A stretch of 28,720 nucleotides of DNA from CAZLYK01 sp964563495. Lineage in GTDB: Bacteria > Acidobacteriota > Blastocatellia > RBC074. Location: the NCBI GenBank assembly GCA_964563495.1, contig CAZLYK010000063.1:1-28720 (forward strand), read 5' to 3'. Positions 7,734 to 18,100 of this stretch are shown piece after piece. The notes below the pieces were generated by a model. The model saw only the letters and a list, made by a program, of their open reading frames with translations. It searched no databases and was not told where the DNA came from. The translations under genes and the position numbers were made by a program. Positions within the stretch are counted from its first letter, which is position 1. Each line of letters opens with the position of its first letter.

Positions 7734-8812
7734 CCGTCGATCCTCAAGCCGCGTTGTCTGATCCATTCGAGCAATCGCCCTCCGATCACTGCCCGGTGCG
7801 GTCCCAGCTCGGTCAGCCCGGTGCAGCCCGATAACATGAGCGCCGTTCGCAACTCATCGCAGAAGGCTCGCAGGAAACGCTCTGCGCCCTCTCCGCCGCC
7901 TGCGGCATAGGCGCGCAGGACGGGCAGTGCAACACCCACAACTTTGGCGCCGAGCGCGAGGGCTTTGGCCGCCTGCAGCCCGGTGCGGATGCCTCCCGAG
8001 GCGATCAGATTGAGATTAAGTGAGCGGGTTTCGCAGATGCTCGCGGCGGTGGGTATTCCCCAATCCCAGAAGGCTTCGCCCAGATGACGCAGCGCGCGAT
8101 TTCTGAGCGTCTCTACCCCGACCCACGAAGTTCCGCCTGCACCCGAGACATCCAGCCACCTGATGCCGGCCTCAGCCAGCCTTCGACCGGATTCCCCGTC
8201 AAAACCGCAGCCGGTCTCCTTGACGATGACTTCGACCGGGGACTCCTCGATCAACCGCACCAGCGCATGGTACGAGCCGCGAAAATCGTGATCGCCCTTC
8301 TCCTGGATGATCTCCATGGCGGCGTTGAGATGGACGCACAGGGCATCGGCTCCGATCTCTTCGGTCAACATCTGGATCTCGCGCGATGTCAGGTCAGGCG
8401 CCTGGGCGATACCGATGTTCCCCAATAAGAGGACGTTCGGCGCGACATCGCGGACTTGAAAAGTCCGCTTCATCTCGGGATATCTGAGCATGACCCGCTG
8501 TGACCCGACACCGAATCCTATGCCCAGACGATCAGCCAGCGCGGCAATCTCCCGGTTAAAAATGGCGACCTCTTCCGTGCCTCCGGTCATGCCCGTGATG
8601 ATCAACGGATAATTCAACCGTTTGCCCAGCACGTTGACGCTCAGATCGATCTCCTCCAGCCTGGTCTCAATTAGCGGCTGATGGATCAGCTCGATGTCTT
8701 CCAACAATGTGGTTTTGGCGCGAAACTCGACATCCTGATGTGCACAAAGATCGAAATGGCTGCGTTTGCGGTCGATGATTTCAGGAGATGTGGCCATTCT
8801 ATTTTGGTTCAT
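7730..8812 (-). CDS. fni: type 2 isopentenyl-diphosphate delta-isomerase (FMN)
   Basis: Interconverts IPP and DMAPP using reduced FMN and Mg2+, feeding isoprenoid (here probably hopanoid and polyprenyl) synthesis. The 360-aa protein shows the family hallmarks: RKRSHFDLC at the N-terminus, PLIITGMTGGT, GVGSQR, LLLGNIG, the LNAAMEIIQEKGDHDF stretch with the conserved Q/E of the active site, VKETGCG, and VSGAGGTSW. The C-terminal flavin phosphate site is ASGGIRTGLQAAKALALGA. The start at 8812 overlaps the end of the glycosyltransferase gene by 14 bp; a second in-frame ATG at 8797 lies just past that stop and is an alternative. The gene also overlaps hpnG downstream, so the three are one translation-coupled unit. 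Confidence 0.95.
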   Translation of the reverse strand: MNQNRMATSPEIIDRKRSHFDLCAHQDVEFRAKTTLLEDIELIHQPLIETRLEEIDLSVNVLGKRLNYPLIITGMTGGTEEVAIFNREIAALADRLGIGFGVGSQRVMLRYPEMKRTFQVRDVAPNVLLLGNIGIAQAPDLTSREIQMLTEEIGADALCVHLNAAMEIIQEKGDHDFRGSYHALVRLIEESPVEVIVKETGCGFDGESGRRLAEAGIRWLDVSGAGGTSWVGVETLRNRALRHLGEAFWDWGIPTAASICETRSLNLNLIASGGIRTGLQAAKALALGAKVVGVALPVLRAYAAGGGEGAERFLRAFCDELRTALMLSGCTGLTELGPHRAVIGGRLLEWIRQRGLRIDG

Positions 8813-9776
8813 TCTCTAATGTCTTTGGCAATTCGCTGCGGTAGGTCCTGGCTACGTTATAAATGTTCCTCTGCTCAGGCGCGTAGTAAAGACGAGCCAG
8901 CAGATCACCGATAAACCCCAGCCCCAGAAACTGCAATCCCCCCAGATAAGCCACCGCGGCGAAGAGAAGCATCGGGCCGTTCTCAATGAAGATGTCACCC
9001 CGGTAGTAAACCTTCTTGAACAACAGCCAGCCGGAGAGAATCAGCGCGACCGAGATCATGACGGCCCCGATGCCGCCGAAGAAATGGAGCGGCCGCGCAA
9101 AGTACCGGACGATCAATCGGATCGTCAGAATATCGAAGACGACGCGAAAGGTCCGCGAAAGCCCATAATGCGAGCTACCGTTTACCCGAGGTTTGTCCTC
9201 GATCGGGACCTCGGCGATGAGGGCTCCCTCGACGCTCGCCATGGCCGGAAGATACCGATGCATCTGGCCGTAAATCGGAATCCGCTTGATCACCTCGCGG
9301 CGATAGGCTTTGAAGGTCGTGCCGAAATCGTGAATCGGAACGCCCGAAGCCCGCGCCATCAGGCGATTGGCGACCTTCGATGGAAAGGTCCGTAAAAACC
9401 CATCCTGGCGATCCTGGCGCCATCCGCTGACGACATCGAAGCCTTCTTCCAGCTTTTCGATAAAACGCGGGATGTCTTCCGGCTGGTGCTGTAAATCGCC
9501 GTCCATGGCGATGATTACCTCGCCGGAAGCGTTATCGAAGCCGGCGGCCAGCGCGGCCGTCTGCCCGAAGTTGCGCCTCAATCGCAATCCGATCACGCGC
9601 GGATCCAATGTCGAGATATTTTTGAGAATGGCGTGCGTTTGATCTGTGCTGCCGTCATCGACAAAGACCAATTCATATTCATCGCCCAGCGATTCCATGA
9701 CGGCGGTCAGGCGGCGATAAAGAACGGGCAGATTATCCTCTTCGTCATGAAAAGGGACGACGATCGAATACTTCAT
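8799..9776 (-). CDS. family 2 glycosyltransferase with two C-terminal TMs (DPM1/ArnC-like)
   Basis: A 325-aa membrane-bound GT2 enzyme, probably moving a sugar from a nucleotide donor to polyprenyl phosphate on the inner leaflet. The GT-A domain starts MKYSIVVPFHDEE. It carries DDGSTD at residues 40-45 and the metal-binding DGDLQ at 92-96 followed by QHQPEDIP, then the acceptor-side F-G-T-T-F-K-A-Y-R stretch. Two hydrophobic helices near 235-255 and 268-290 end the protein, as in DPM1/GtrB/ArnC-type transferases. AGGAG sits just before the ATG at 9776. It is the first gene of the overlapping GT-fni-hpnG group, suggesting coupling of polyprenyl or hopanoid supply with sugar transfer. The sugar and acceptor cannot be read from sequence. 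Confidence 0.9.
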   Translation of the reverse strand: MKYSIVVPFHDEEDNLPVLYRRLTAVMESLGDEYELVFVDDGSTDQTHAILKNISTLDPRVIGLRLRRNFGQTAALAAGFDNASGEVIIAMDGDLQHQPEDIPRFIEKLEEGFDVVSGWRQDRQDGFLRTFPSKVANRLMARASGVPIHDFGTTFKAYRREVIKRIPIYGQMHRYLPAMASVEGALIAEVPIEDKPRVNGSSHYGLSRTFRVVFDILTIRLIVRYFARPLHFFGGIGAVMISVALILSGWLLFKKVYYRGDIFIENGPMLLFAAVAYLGGLQFLGLGFIGDLLARLYYAPEQRNIYNVARTYRSELPKTLENEPK

Positions 9777-9844
9777 CTGAGCTCCTGGTTTTGATCAATG
9801 TATATATGAGGTGCAGATTAGCATCCGGAGCCCGAAATTGTCAT

Positions 9845-9870
9845 GTTCGCCGCTTGCCAACCGGGCGAAC
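9845..9870 (-). terminator. weak candidate terminator behind the island
   Basis: The complementary arms GTTCGCC (9845-9851) and GGCGAAC (9864-9870) lie just past the stop of the last island gene. On the minus strand they are followed by ACATGACAATTT, which is only a partial U-run. It marks a plausible transcription boundary between the accessory island and the glycosyltransferase operon. A single weak hairpin is all that supports it. Confidence 0.3.
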
Positions 9871-9876
9871 GGCGGA

Positions 9877-10992
9877 TCAGCCGTCAGACCGGTTACGAGG
9901 TTGAACGATCCGCCGTCCATAGTGGTTAAACACCAATGAACCGGCTGCTCCAAACCCAAAAAAAGCGGCGATCACGACCGCCGGGACTTTGAGCCAGAGG
10001 GCCAATGAAGCAAGCCAGTGGTAGGCGCCGTAGCCACAGATCATCGCGCCGGTGATGCCAGCGAGAAAGGCTTTTACCATAACTTCACTGGGGCTGCCGC
10101 AAGCCGGGCACGACATCAACGGGTTGTTGATCGGCTGTTGGCACAGACGGCAACGCATCAGCGGTGGTGAAGCCGGAGAGGCTATTCGAGGCCGTTGCAG
10201 CCATCGACCCCGTGCATTTGTAACCATGCTTCGCATATCACTGCCTGTCTTCGTCATGGTCTCGTCACCGGAGTTCGCCGCCAGGTATTCGTCAACCAGC
10301 GGAAGCGGGTCGGTCAAAATCGGCAGATACTCATCGGGCGGGTTCGGATCGTGGTCGCCGCCGCGCAGCTTCATACAATCAGACGCCATCCGCATCGCCA
10401 GCGCGCTGTACTCGAAGATAAAGACGCGCCAATCTTCCCTCGATAGGCGTAATTCGCGGCGGTGCGTCAGGATTAAGTGATAAGTGGACTTCGCTTCGCC
10501 GTACCGGCCGTGGTCAAGCTTCGGATCGTTGCGATTGTAATAATTGCCCGCCAAACGAAACATGAGGTTCGACCACGGTTCACCGCCCTCGCGCGCTTCG
10601 CGGACCACAGGGACCAGGCCGACCAGGATCGGCATGTCCGGTGTCAGCGCGCGTAACCGCGCCGCAAGGTCATCAAATTCATCGAACGACAACGCGCAAA
10701 GCATCGCATTCTCAAGCGCACCGGTATGGAGCATAAGAAATTGAGGAGTCTGGCCATAGCCGTGAGCATCGAATTCCGCGGCGGCGGCAAGAAACTCCCG
10801 CCGCGCGGCGATCCCGTTGCCGAACCGCGTCCAGTGAGTAACACCGAGGTTGTAACTTGCATACGCGCTTATCTCCGGGGCATGGGTCACCCGACGAGCC
10901 TCTTCCAATGTCTGAATGGCCAGTGTCAAACGCCGCTGGTCCATGAAGGCCTCGGAATCGGCAAAAAATTTTTCAAGATTGATATTCATCAT
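9877..10992 (-). CDS. helical-repeat protein with zinc ribbon and two C-terminal TMs
   Basis: An unrecognised 371-aa protein and the last gene of the island. The N-terminal roughly 260 residues are helical and TPR-like, for example TLAIQTLEEARRV and ISAYASYNLGVTHW. A short C-x2-C...C-x2-C zinc ribbon follows (CRLC then CPAC, about residues 281-297). Two hydrophobic helices near 308-330 and 333-355 and a short basic tail end the protein. The start codon at 10992 overlaps the TGA of the upstream 1388-aa gene; the adjacent ATG at 10989 has slightly better spacing to GGAG. Such tight coupling suggests that it works with the propeller-type NTPase. Zinc ribbon plus TMs suggests membrane anchoring or a membrane-acting partner; this is inference. 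No enzymatic motif is seen. Confidence 0.75.
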   Translation of the reverse strand: MMNINLEKFFADSEAFMDQRRLTLAIQTLEEARRVTHAPEISAYASYNLGVTHWTRFGNGIAARREFLAAAAEFDAHGYGQTPQFLMLHTGALENAMLCALSFDEFDDLAARLRALTPDMPILVGLVPVVREAREGGEPWSNLMFRLAGNYYNRNDPKLDHGRYGEAKSTYHLILTHRRELRLSREDWRVFIFEYSALAMRMASDCMKLRGGDHDPNPPDEYLPILTDPLPLVDEYLAANSGDETMTKTGSDMRSMVTNARGRWLQRPRIASPASPPLMRCRLCQQPINNPLMSCPACGSPSEVMVKAFLAGITGAMICGYGAYHWLASLALWLKVPAVVIAAFFGFGAAGSLVFNHYGRRIVQPRNRSDG

Positions 10993-13900
10993 GGCTCCGA
11001 GAGCGTACAGCGGTAAACATGTTCCCGGGCTTCGACAAGCCAAAACTCAGAACCGCTTCCGCCGGCGGCAATCCAGGTGAAGGGCGAGCTGCCGGATAGT
11101 GTCGCGACTGCCCGTCCATCTGCCATGCTCACATAGATCAGGTCTCCATGTTGATTGACGATGCCGAGCCAATGCCCATCCGGTGAAATCGCCATTTGAA
11201 CAAAGCCCAGTGACCCCTCTCCGCTGAGCTTTAGATCTTGATAACGCCCTTCGATAAATTCTTCGACGCTCGCTACCCGGATCAGATGGTCCGAAGTCCC
11301 TTCGACGGTCCAGAGCATGACGAGTCGATTCTGGACACTGTCAGATGTCAGGGCTGAGCAGAGCCCTTCTCGAACGGCAAAGAATCGCTCACCGGCTCGT
11401 TCGGCGCTTGGCGCCGGTTTCAAACGCCGTCGAAAGAAGACAAAGCTTCGCGACGACTCCGCTCCCGTATCCGGGTACCACCGGGCCGAATAACCGTACC
11501 AGACTAAATATTCACCACACAGATGAATTCTCGGCCCGGTCACTTGATCCAATCCGATTTTCGCCTTCAACGAGCACCGCCCATTCGGATCGACAAAGTA
11601 GATATCTCCCTCTCGATCAGTCAGCCAACAGCCGCCATCCGGGTCGCCATCCGCCAGGTTTACCCCAGGCGGGCACCCTTGTAACGGCACCGAGTCCAGC
11701 GTCGCCAGATCGAATACCTGTCCCGGGCCATAACCGCTCGCAGCGAAGAAACGGCCTTTCCCATCAGGCGCACAATAAAGTCTTCCCATGACGCCACGAC
11801 CAAGCAGCACTTCGCGAGGCGGCGGGCCTTCCATGAGCCATTGGTCGTTTCCCTGCTTTCGGACAGCCCGCCAGACAGGGCCGCCAAAGAGCACTTCGAC
11901 TCTCCCCGCCTCTGTTACGGCTCCACCGTCAGAGAGATTGAATCGAACAACACTGTGCGTAGTCAGCAAAAGGATCGTTCCATCAACCTCTCTCAGCCAT
12001 TGTTTGGGAATGATGAGCAATGAGGCAGGAAATATTTTTTCGTTATCAACCACCGCAGAGACTTTCGCTTCTCCGGGGCGCCATGAGTGAAATCCGGGGT
12101 ACTCCTTCAACCAGACAATTCGCTCTCCATCCCATCCCAATGCCCCTCGCACGAGGCCGGTGCGCACCTCTGCCTGTGCAACCGGGCTCCCCTCAACCTG
12201 ATATTCAACGAGCGCCCCATCGCTGAACGCCACCGCCATGTTCTGTGGTCCGCAGGCGCACGCTGAAATTACATCGGCTCGGCTGCGTACCAAAGGATCT
12301 CCCCTGGATCCGAGCAACAGAGAGTCGCCGCCGCGACGAAGCGCGATCAGCCTGGCCTTATCGGAATAGACCAACGCCGCCAGTTCTCCCAAGAAGCCAT
12401 CCGGCAGCAACTCTTCATTCAACTGCCCACTTGCCGGATTAAGACGGGCAAGCGCTTCAGGACGCGACTGGAAGAGATAACTTCCATCCCACCAAACCGC
12501 AACCGGGTCTTCGAATTCAGGCAGACAGAACCTGAACTTAGTGACCAACTCGACAGTTGCCGGTAATTCGTTGACCCCGGCGAGACAATGATAGAGTTCG
12601 GCCTCACCTGACTCATAGAAAATGACCAGGCTTTTGGCGTCCGGCGAGCAAATCATGGTCAACGGGCGCTCGCGCCGGATAGGTAAGATTATCTCCGTCT
12701 CCCGCATCTCGTTTGCATCGAACACCCTCACTGCGCCAAGATGTTCAAACCGAAAAACCAATCCCCTTTCCGGTGCGAGTGCAGCGACCTTTCCTTTCGG
12801 AAATGTCATACTGCCGGCTACCTCAGCGTTAAGGCCATCGACGGTCCGAACTTTGTGTTGAGGCATCTGCTCGGCTGAGGTCCGCAGCCAGGGATGTCGC
12901 CACTTCACCGCATCCAATTGTTTGAGCCCATTGGCAAACCCTTCGTGGTTGACCAAAGCTGCCAGCATTGTCGGATAATGCGTCAGCCGCTGAGAGTGTT
13001 TGTTCAGAAACTCACGCCACTCAACCAGTTCCGGTGCCGGAGCCGCCAGATCATAGTCGCCAATCAATTCAAACACCTCACCGTCATTCATCCGCGTTGC
13101 CAGATATGAGAGCGTCGTCAATAAACGATGCAACTCTTTTTCGTCTCCCGCTCTGGATAAGTGATAAGGCAATTCACGTAACCCACGTGGATAATTACCC
13201 AACCATGTATCATCCCGCTGAGGATCAGCTCGGCGACGTAAATAATCGGCAATTGTCCGATGCGCATTGTCACGGTCGACTACCTCCTGCAAATATCGCC
13301 TGCTCACCGCCTCTTTCAATTGGCCGTGAAAAAAATCGATCACCCCCGTGCGCTCAAACAGGTAAGCAGCAAAGGCCCGGTAAAGCCGTGACCAGAGCAG
13401 GTCGGGCAGCCGCTCCGGTTCAACCTGCGGATCGAGGCGCGGCGCGTGCGCCTTGAGTAAATTTCGCATCTCTTCAGCAGCCATCCCTGCACGCCCGCAG
13501 CCGAGGTAGACCATGCAATCACGAACCATGTTTGGATAATCGCCGAAATCCGTCTCGATGCGCGCAAGCACCTGATCAAACAACGCCGGCACCCCATCCG
13601 GCAATTCGTTGACGCGCCGGCCAACTTCTTCGAATTGCCCGAAGACGCGCAATTCCTCGAGTGCGACGAGAATGTAGAGCGGGTTGCCTGGCTTCACTTT
13701 CCGGAAAAAATCAGCTCCAACCTGCGGAGTAGGAAACTCGCGCCGAATTTCCTGCAAATACTCGCTGACCAATTCTTCGATCTCCGATTCGATCAAGCCT
13801 TTGACGGTTTCTACCGGTGGTTTGAGGCGGCGTCTCAGCAAAGCCTCGTGGATCTGGCCGGGCAGGGTGCTCATCACGAAACGTACGTTCTGCCCAAACC

Positions 13901-15155
13901 CTTGCGGGAGCCACTGCAGAGCATGCGCGTTGTCGGTTTGTTCGAACTGGTTGGCCGCATCCAGGATGATCAGAATTTGGCGTTGTGCTGCAGCTTTGGT
14001 TAAAAGCTCCGGGAAAAGCTTGGTCAGTTCCCGGATGTCTTCGGGCGCCGCTTCATCCGCTCCAGCGGTTCGATTAAGTTGTGTGCAAAACCGCCGCAGC
14101 GTCTGGCGCAAACTGGTCGAAGCGGGCGAGGCTCCGACAAAATGCGAAATGACCAGCCAGTCGGGATGCCGATGCATGATCTCTTCGCTGAACCGCGCCA
14201 GCAAAGCGGACTTGCCGCAACCCGGATCGCCCGTAACAACTAAGAGCGGCGCGCTATCTCTTTGCTCGCAGAAAGTGTGCAGTCGATCCAGCACCTCGCG
14301 CCTACCCACGAACCGGCGCGTACGGTCAGCCATAAACAGCGCGTGCAGTTCCGCCTCCTGCTTCAGCCAGTCATTCTCTTCTTCGCCGGGATGATCAAGT
14401 TCGGCTGAGATCCGCTCCCACAAGAGGTCAAGCACACGCTGACCGAAGGTTTCGAAATCGTCGTATTCAAAAAATGGTAGGCCGGCATCCATAATCTCCT
14501 TTTTTAAGGCTGCCAGCCTGTCTCGTTCAGCTTCTGACTGCGCGAAGAAATCGCCCTCACGCGAGCCGGCGAGATTGCTCGTCAACGATTCTGAGCGGAA
14601 GAAAAAGAAGCTGCGATCTTTTTGATAGGCTGCATACCGCTCAAAGACAGAGCGGATTACGGCGACCTCTTCGGGCGATGTATCCGAACGCAGCAAGTAT
14701 TTGCGTTTCCGGGCATCCCATTGGTAACACTTAACCAGACACTCTTTCTGACCGGCTGAAAGCGTTCGGCTTTCAAATCTGTCTTCAATGATCTGATTGA
14801 AATCAACGATCTGTTTCGGCAAATCGCCGTGCAGGACACCGTGATAAATTTCCTGCGCCGTGATGGAATGTGCTTGGCCGGGCGGAATCCAACCATAACG
14901 ATGCCCCAATAACCCGAGAAAATAGGGCCGGCAACTGTCAATCTCATCGAGGCAGACATCCAGTACTTTGCCGTCCTGCGCATCCTGCTCGGTGACTCCC
15001 CAGCGCAGATCGATATCTATCAGATGCACGCGTCGCTCTCGGCATTTCGCCTTGAGTTCCGGGAAAACGGTGCGGGCAAGTTGATCACGCTCGGCGTGCA
15101 TATCGCGGAAGGTCGAGGAGATGAAGACGCGAATGGTTTTCCAGTTTGTAGTCAT
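10989..15155 (-). CDS. DUF4062-STAND NTPase with beta-propeller-like C-terminus
   Basis: A 1388-aa protein. DUF4062 spans about residues 5-100, with the signature RVFISSTFRDMHAERD, DIDLRWGVTE and LLGHRYGWIPP. The same signature occurs next to NACHT and WD40 domains in eukaryotic TEP1. A charged helical linker leads to a NACHT-like NTPase: Walker A GDPGCGKS at 309-316 and Walker B ILIILDA at 394-400. A winged-helix/helical arm follows, to about 740. The last 600 residues are beta-rich with blade-like segments such as MICSPDAKSLVIFYESG and MAISPDGHWLGIVNQHGD, read here as a degenerate WD40/propeller sensor. STAND proteins act as ligand-triggered NTPase switches; the effector activity of DUF4062 is unknown to me. 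The start overlaps the previous stop (TGATG) with AAAGGGG upstream, and the stop overlaps the next gene. It is probably translated in step with both neighbours. Confidence 0.85.
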   Translation of the reverse strand: MTTNWKTIRVFISSTFRDMHAERDQLARTVFPELKAKCRERRVHLIDIDLRWGVTEQDAQDGKVLDVCLDEIDSCRPYFLGLLGHRYGWIPPGQAHSITAQEIYHGVLHGDLPKQIVDFNQIIEDRFESRTLSAGQKECLVKCYQWDARKRKYLLRSDTSPEEVAVIRSVFERYAAYQKDRSFFFFRSESLTSNLAGSREGDFFAQSEAERDRLAALKKEIMDAGLPFFEYDDFETFGQRVLDLLWERISAELDHPGEEENDWLKQEAELHALFMADRTRRFVGRREVLDRLHTFCEQRDSAPLLVVTGDPGCGKSALLARFSEEIMHRHPDWLVISHFVGASPASTSLRQTLRRFCTQLNRTAGADEAAPEDIRELTKLFPELLTKAAAQRQILIILDAANQFEQTDNAHALQWLPQGFGQNVRFVMSTLPGQIHEALLRRRLKPPVETVKGLIESEIEELVSEYLQEIRREFPTPQVGADFFRKVKPGNPLYILVALEELRVFGQFEEVGRRVNELPDGVPALFDQVLARIETDFGDYPNMVRDCMVYLGCGRAGMAAEEMRNLLKAHAPRLDPQVEPERLPDLLWSRLYRAFAAYLFERTGVIDFFHGQLKEAVSRRYLQEVVDRDNAHRTIADYLRRRADPQRDDTWLGNYPRGLRELPYHLSRAGDEKELHRLLTTLSYLATRMNDGEVFELIGDYDLAAPAPELVEWREFLNKHSQRLTHYPTMLAALVNHEGFANGLKQLDAVKWRHPWLRTSAEQMPQHKVRTVDGLNAEVAGSMTFPKGKVAALAPERGLVFRFEHLGAVRVFDANEMRETEIILPIRRERPLTMICSPDAKSLVIFYESGEAELYHCLAGVNELPATVELVTKFRFCLPEFEDPVAVWWDGSYLFQSRPEALARLNPASGQLNEELLPDGFLGELAALVYSDKARLIALRRGGDSLLLGSRGDPLVRSRADVISACACGPQNMAVAFSDGALVEYQVEGSPVAQAEVRTGLVRGALGWDGERIVWLKEYPGFHSWRPGEAKVSAVVDNEKIFPASLLIIPKQWLREVDGTILLLTTHSVVRFNLSDGGAVTEAGRVEVLFGGPVWRAVRKQGNDQWLMEGPPPREVLLGRGVMGRLYCAPDGKGRFFAASGYGPGQVFDLATLDSVPLQGCPPGVNLADGDPDGGCWLTDREGDIYFVDPNGRCSLKAKIGLDQVTGPRIHLCGEYLVWYGYSARWYPDTGAESSRSFVFFRRRLKPAPSAERAGERFFAVREGLCSALTSDSVQNRLVMLWTVEGTSDHLIRVASVEEFIEGRYQDLKLSGEGSLGFVQMAISPDGHWLGIVNQHGDLIYVSMADGRAVATLSGSSPFTWIAAGGSGSEFWLVEAREHVYRCTLSEP

Positions 15156-18100
15156 CAGATCCCCTTTGGAGGCTCAGGTTTTTTGACACCCAGCCGCTTC
15201 CACCACGGCAGGGCATTCCATTGGGCCAACTCCTGCTGGTATTGAATGTTGAGTTGAGCCGCCCGCTCTGCATTTGCTCCCGGATGGGGAGTGGGAATAT
15301 CAACGGCCTGCCTGTCTGAATGGGTCTCACGGCCGTGGGTCGTTTTGAGCATCTCCGACAAATCGAAACGCAAACGATCTAGGTTGAGATTGATCATCGG
15401 ATCCAGATTGATGACGAATTTTTCCGCCTCATCGACCAGCTGCAAGGCCTCTTGCGGTCTCCCCTTGCTCTCCAGGATCTGAATCTGCCCGAGGAGCGAG
15501 TAGACAATCCCCACCGGGTCGCCGATCTCCCGGCAGATATTTTCCTTCTCCCGGTACAGCTTCATCGCCTCATCCAGCTCCCCACTGTCGGCAAGGACCC
15601 AGGCTTCATTATTAAGAACCGCTTGCAATCCCTGTTTATCGTTCAGTTCCCGGTAGATTCGTTCGACCTCTTGATGTAGCCGGTTCACCTCATCCGACTT
15701 GCTCTGATCGCCGATGAGGATCACCGCCTGATTCCCGAGGCAGGTCGCCAGGCTGAATTTATTGTTCAGTTCAATGCACATTCGCTCCTGTTCCTTGAGC
15801 AGCCTCATCGCCTCATGATCATCGGCCCAGGGATATGTCGGTTGTGGCGTATGCGGGTCCGTCATCGGGTTGCGCCATTCCGCGGGCGGCTGAAACGGAT
15901 ACTTTTCGCGCCACTGGACAGCGATGTGATGAATCGTCGCCTGGCGTCCAAGACTCTCCTGCAGTTTCTCCCGATCACCCCGCTCACGGCTGATGCGTTC
16001 AAGTTCTTTGTAGACCGCCATCGCCGCTTCGTGTCTATCCACGGCCAGAAGAGAGCTGCCCTTCTCGGCGAGGCAGTCCTCCAATTTCGCCCAGTCCTTA
16101 CGCTTCCGGAAATATTCAATCAGCGGTTCTGTCATCGATAACGCTTCTTCGATATGCCCCGTCATCGCCAGCAATACCTCGACATACATACTGAAATCGA
16201 TGTCGCCCACCGGGTTATTGAGAGCAGGCCGGTAGGCATCGACCATTTGCATGTCTGCGTTCGTTTCAATCCTGACCCAGTACGCCTTGACCTCGTGTTG
16301 ATTGGCCTTCCACGCGGCAGTGAAGAATTCGCGATCCGCAAGCAAGTCATATAGCCTCTGCCACTCCTCTGCCTCGGCCAGTTGCCACGGCATCTCGTCG
16401 ATCTTTCGCGCCGCGATCTCCTGCTTTTCAAAATAGCCGGCCAATCTCAAATGGGTCTCCGCCTGCTCTGCCTGATCCGGAAGATACCTGTTCTCCACCG
16501 CCCAGCGCAGATAATCGTGACCGAATCCGATCAATCCCGACCGGCTGACCAGCGACGCCTCTGCCGCCAGATAGAGCGGCGACCAATGTGCTCGCGGCAG
16601 CGGCCCCTGCTCTGTCCCGAGCAGTTCCAATAGCTCGCTCTCAGATAATCCTCTACGCGCCGCCCAAAGCATCGACATGGCATCTTTGACCAGCCCCGGG
16701 CGCTCCCTCTCGTAATCCTGCTCGTAGCGTTCGAGGATCTTCTCGTAGAGATTCTCGACGGTCGTTGCCGTCAGGTAGTGCTCGATCCGGGCATCGAGCT
16801 GCTCGTGGATCCCGAAGACTCTCAGCTCATCCAGCAGTGCTCGCAGGTAGAGCGGGTTGGCTGTCTGGTCCGCTTTGGCAATCCGTTCCGCTCGCTCCGG
16901 GCTCAGTTGTTTCGAGTATTGAAAGAGGTAGCCGGGGATCAGTCTCTGGCGTTCCTCGATCGTCAGGGCCTCGACCTCAATCGACGGCCATCCTCGTCGC
17001 TTGAGATCATCCAGTGGCCGTCCCGGCAGTGTCGAGACAATCAGCCTGATATTTCCCGGGATCACCGGCGGCAGCCAGACCAGGTCCGGCGCACCATCTC
17101 GATCCTCGAGCTGGTTGAGCCCGTCCAGGATCAATACCACCCTGCCCCGCGCCCCGGCCATATGCAGCCAGTTCGCAAACCCCACCCGCAGTTCATCTAC
17201 CTTGTCCGGGATCTCCGCTTGGATTTGATAACGCCGTTTGAACTCAACCATGATCCGCCGCGCCATCCCCGCCCAGTCCGCGCTGTATGGCGTCGCTCCG
17301 ATAAAATGCATGAGCAATAATTGATCGGGGTGATCTCGCCGGTACTTCATCGCCCAGTTCGCGAGCAGCGCCGATTTGCCCGAGCCCGACTCTCCCAGCA
17401 CGACCAACGGCTCTCCATCGCCTTGCGCGTGTTGATTCAGCCGGTCGTAATAGCCCTGCCGTCCGATGTAGACTCTGCCCCGGCTCTCGGCGAAGGCCTC
17501 GTGATCGATTGCCTCGCGGTCGAGCGGGTCGGGTTCCGACCCCTTCGGATAGACCCGATCGATGACCTCAGTCATATCTCCCAAAACCCATTGACCGAGC
17601 TCTCTCGGATCGGCATAGCCTTCCCTCACCGGCAAGCGTTCGGTTCTGATCCGGTCTTTCAACGACTCGAGCTTCCGCCTTCGCTCGCCTGCGCGGCGCT
17701 CGGCCTCCTCAGCACCGAACTTTTGGATCTCTTCCGCGGTGGGGTGTTCAAGATAATCGGCCTGTTCTTCCGCCGGGAGGGAATCGATGTAGCCGCGGTC
17801 GCGGAAATAGAAGAACGATCGACCGGCCATCTGCGGATCGTTGAGCACTCCGTGCAGGATTTCGAGCTCGGTCACCGATTGGTTGAGATGCGCTTTGAGC
17901 CACGGCTCCTGCTCGATCAGCTCCGCAGGGATCTCGTCCGGGACCCAGCCGTAACGCTCGCCCAGCAGGCCGATGAAATATGGCCGGCAGCGTTCTATCT
18001 CGGCCAGGCAGATCGGCAGGACCTCGCCGCGCTGCGATTGCTTTTCGGTGATCCCCCAGCGCAGGTCTACCTCGCTCCAGGCCGCGCCGCGCTCTTCGCA

